Part shown: positions 62,348 through 64,000 of the stretch, one piece after another
Numbering within the stretch: position 1 is the stretch's first letter
How the letters are laid out: each line of letters begins with the position of its first letter
Origin: Williamsia sp. 1135
GTDB lineage: Bacteria > Actinomycetota > Actinomycetes > Mycobacteriales > Mycobacteriaceae
Length of the DNA: 64,000 bases
NCBI RefSeq assembly: GCF_002095395.1
Contig: NZ_MJEI01000096.1
Span: forward strand, 1-64,000
Direction of reading: 5' to 3'
Translations under genes and position numbers: made by a program
Notes under the pieces: generated by a model
Databases searched by the model: none
What the model saw: the letters and a program-made list of their open reading frames with translations, nothing else
Told to the model about the DNA's origin: nothing

Positions 62348-63513
62348 GGAGTTCCGCGCTCACGTCCGGCGGCGGCGTCGGCGACGGCCGAATCACCGTC
62401 GCGCAGTTCGAGCTCTGCCAGGAACGGATCGATCGCGTCCTCGATCGCCCGGTTGTACTGCTCCGGTTGCTGCCCTGGATTCGCGTGCCCGGTCCCGGGC
62501 ATGCGAACCACCAGCAGCCGGCCGTCGGGGCCGCCGGTGCGGTCGAAGAGCGCCCGCTGGCTGTAGTCGACGTCGACCACCGGATCAGCGTCACCGAAGA
62601 TCGGCCGGAGGAAGACGAACGCCGGGTTGTTGTCGTCGTCGGAGGTCAGCGTCTCGAGATCGTCCTGAGCGCCGGAGGCGACGATCGCCCGGAACTGCGA
62701 TTCGATCAGACCGTTGCTGGCGGTGTTCTTCGACAGGATCTTCCCGTGCAGCACCTCGTCGACGACGCGGGTGAGCTCGCCCACGTCGACGAATCGGTTG
62801 CGGCCGGACGACGGGAACAGGTAGCGATCCCTACGTGCCACGGTCTCGACCAGCAGGCGCAGCGATCGACTCTCCCGGGCTCCGGGTAGCCAACCCATCC
62901 AGCGCAGCATGTCCTCCCCGGCGTCTCGGCTCTGCGCGCGGACGGCGTGCAGATTGATCGGAGTGCAGTCGAGTATGACGGCCTTCAACTCGAGATCGGT
63001 GTCTTCGGCGATGTGCTCGGCGACCTCGAGTGCGATGATCCCGCCCATACTGTGGCCGGCCAGCACGAGCCGATCGACTCCTTCGCGCAGTGCATGCTGG
63101 GCGATGATCCGGCTGATCACCGCGGTGTCGAGACCGGAGTTGTCGTACTGCACCGCCCAGACCTGACCGATCCTGGTGAACGAGGGCAACTTGATGGCGG
63201 TGGCGCTTGCGTCGAGATTGCCGAGGCCGACGAGATCGACGACCGCGGTGTCCTGGTCGAGCGGGTCCTGCGCGTCGTAGATGTGGTGTACCTGTGGCTG
63301 CGTCGACGCCAGTCTGGCGCGCTCGGGTGCGACGTCGTACACCCAATACTGGGTGCACACGATGACCACGGCCAGCAGTGCGACACCGAGCTGAACGAAC
63401 AAGCGGCCGGATGCTCTGCCTTTGCCCAGTCGGGTCTCGCGCAGCCGTTTTATACGGCGGTCATCGTCCCATTCGGTGACCGGCCGCTGAGCGGGGCGCA
63501 GGTCGGAAGCCAT
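62344..63513 (-). CDS. membrane-anchored alpha/beta hydrolase
   Basis: The 389-residue protein has an N-terminal cytoplasmic basic stretch, one membrane helix (FVQLGVALLAVVIVCTQYWVY), and an alpha/beta hydrolase domain outside the membrane. LVLAGHSMGG holds the nucleophile Ser, and MPGTGHANPG the likely His. The substrate is unknown; an ester or thioester is likely. It is convergent with choline oxidase and divergent from the formylglycine-generating enzyme gene. Confidence 0.8.
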   Translation of the reverse strand: MASDLRPAQRPVTEWDDDRRIKRLRETRLGKGRASGRLFVQLGVALLAVVIVCTQYWVYDVAPERARLASTQPQVHHIYDAQDPLDQDTAVVDLVGLGNLDASATAIKLPSFTRIGQVWAVQYDNSGLDTAVISRIIAQHALREGVDRLVLAGHSMGGIIALEVAEHIAEDTDLELKAVILDCTPINLHAVRAQSRDAGEDMLRWMGWLPGARESRSLRLLVETVARRDRYLFPSSGRNRFVDVGELTRVVDEVLHGKILSKNTASNGLIESQFRAIVASGAQDDLETLTSDDDNNPAFVFLRPIFGDADPVVDVDYSQRALFDRTGGPDGRLLVVRMPGTGHANPGQQPEQYNRAIEDAIDPFLAELELRDGDSAVADAAAGRERGTP

Positions 63514-63649
63514 TGCTTCCAGTCTAGGCGCGTGTGGGCGCTGCCGAAGCGGGCGTCGAATCGTTTGACGGCCAACACATCACGCTCACCGCCACCACCG
63601 GTGACCTCCGGCAACAGGCAGATCCGGCCGCTGCCAATACAGTGGCCCC

Positions 63650-64000
63650 ATGACAGATGGTTGCTGTTCGCCGAGCCGGCGCCCGGCCGAAGGTGATTCC
63701 GCCGCTGCTCTGACCCCGCGCGCGAACCCGATGGTGTCCGATTCACTGATCACGGTGCCGGCGCAGACGTTCCGGATGGGCGACGACTCGCACTGGGCGT
63801 ACCCCGCGGACGGGGAGGGGCCCGTGCACGAGGTGTCGCTGTCGGCGTTCCGGCTCGACCGATACGCGGTGACCAATGCGCGCTTCGCCGAGTTCATCGC
63901 CGCGACCGGATGGCGTACCGACGCCGAGAAGTACGAGTGGTCGTTCGTCTTCGACGGCTTTTTACCCGCTGACTTCCCGCCCACCCGCGGGGTCGAGGGC
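63650..64000 (+). CDS. formylglycine-generating enzyme, partial
   Basis: The first 117 codons are present before the window ends. LITVPAQTFRMGDDSHWAYPADGEGPVHEVSLSAFRLDRYAVTNARFAEFIAATGWRTDAEKYEWSFVF is the N-terminal part of the FGE/SUMF1 family, which converts a Cys in sulfatases into formylglycine. The active-site cysteines lie beyond the window. The N-terminus has an extra CCSPSRR segment before the domain. A sulfatase gene is expected nearby outside this window. Confidence 0.85.
   Translation, partial: MTDGCCSPSRRPAEGDSAAALTPRANPMVSDSLITVPAQTFRMGDDSHWAYPADGEGPVHEVSLSAFRLDRYAVTNARFAEFIAATGWRTDAEKYEWSFVFDGFLPADFPPTRGVEG

Noticed and set aside
1-64000. tRNA, rRNA, CRISPR array or prophage
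   Set aside because: No cloverleaf, ribosomal sequence, regularly spaced repeats or phage structural genes were seen.

Overview
The window is 64 kb of high-GC actinobacterial chromosome. Several markers point to the Mycobacteriales, most likely Gordonia or a close relative: a 13E12/DUF222 HNH nuclease preceded by a mycobacterial-type LexA box, an Lsr2-like nucleoid protein, a complete kdpFABCDE locus, and frequent GTG/TTG starts with 4-base ATGA/GTGA overlaps. The genus is an inference from family content; there is no rRNA gene here. I found no tRNA, rRNA or CRISPR array.

Layout. 1-1.7 kb is an IS1182-family element with a frameshifted transposase. 1.7-5.8 kb holds a TetR gene divergent from a DUF2236 oxygenase, with a perfect 20-bp palindrome between them, followed by a c-di-GMP signalling gene; both effector genes carry an in-frame stop. 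6.1-12.6 kb holds five glycosyltransferase genes, four of them in one overlapping operon, around a coupled pncC-nadE pair for NAD recycling. 12.6-20.9 kb is the Kdp potassium system with its sensor and regulator, an extra 30-residue membrane peptide coupled to kdpF, and a candidate KdpE box. 21-24.9 kb is a probable copper/haem cluster (membrane protein, PepSY protein, PCu(A)C chaperone, Tat-exported DyP peroxidase). 24.9-31 kb holds a broken LysE gene and catabolic oxidoreductases (acyl-CoA dehydrogenase, Baeyer-Villiger-type monooxygenase, MOSC, DapB-like reductase, SDR).

31-39.4 kb mixes stress and regulatory genes: a HAD phosphatase, an Lsr2-like protein, a membrane lipid kinase, amphi-Trp and DUF6325 proteins, a large MalT-type LuxR regulator and a DUF2252 protein. 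39.4-42.5 kb is degraded: an XRE regulator with an internal deletion, an MFS remnant, a CPBP protease that lost its start, and an aldo/keto reductase with an amber codon. 43-45.9 kb has an IS481-like scar, the SOS-box-linked HNH gene, a second copy of a 33-bp palindromic repeat also found at 1.7 kb, and a secreted lipase. 46-50 kb has RibD-like, methyltransferase, MFS and LysR genes. 50-55.2 kb is a Ugp-type ABC transporter operon with a calcineurin-like phosphodiesterase inside it. 55.4-57.6 kb is a TetR/MFS divergent pair with an operator-like palindrome. 57.6-62.3 kb has two coiled-coil stress proteins and the choline-to-betaine pair (betaine aldehyde dehydrogenase and choline oxidase). The window ends in a membrane-anchored alpha/beta hydrolase and the start of a formylglycine-generating enzyme.

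The most striking general feature is the number of genes inactivated by one simple lesion: three in-frame stops, three single-base frameshifts and one internal deletion. The best candidates for new biology are the kdp-coupled miniprotein, the glycosyltransferase operon, the phosphodiesterase inside the Ugp operon, and the two-copy palindromic repeat.
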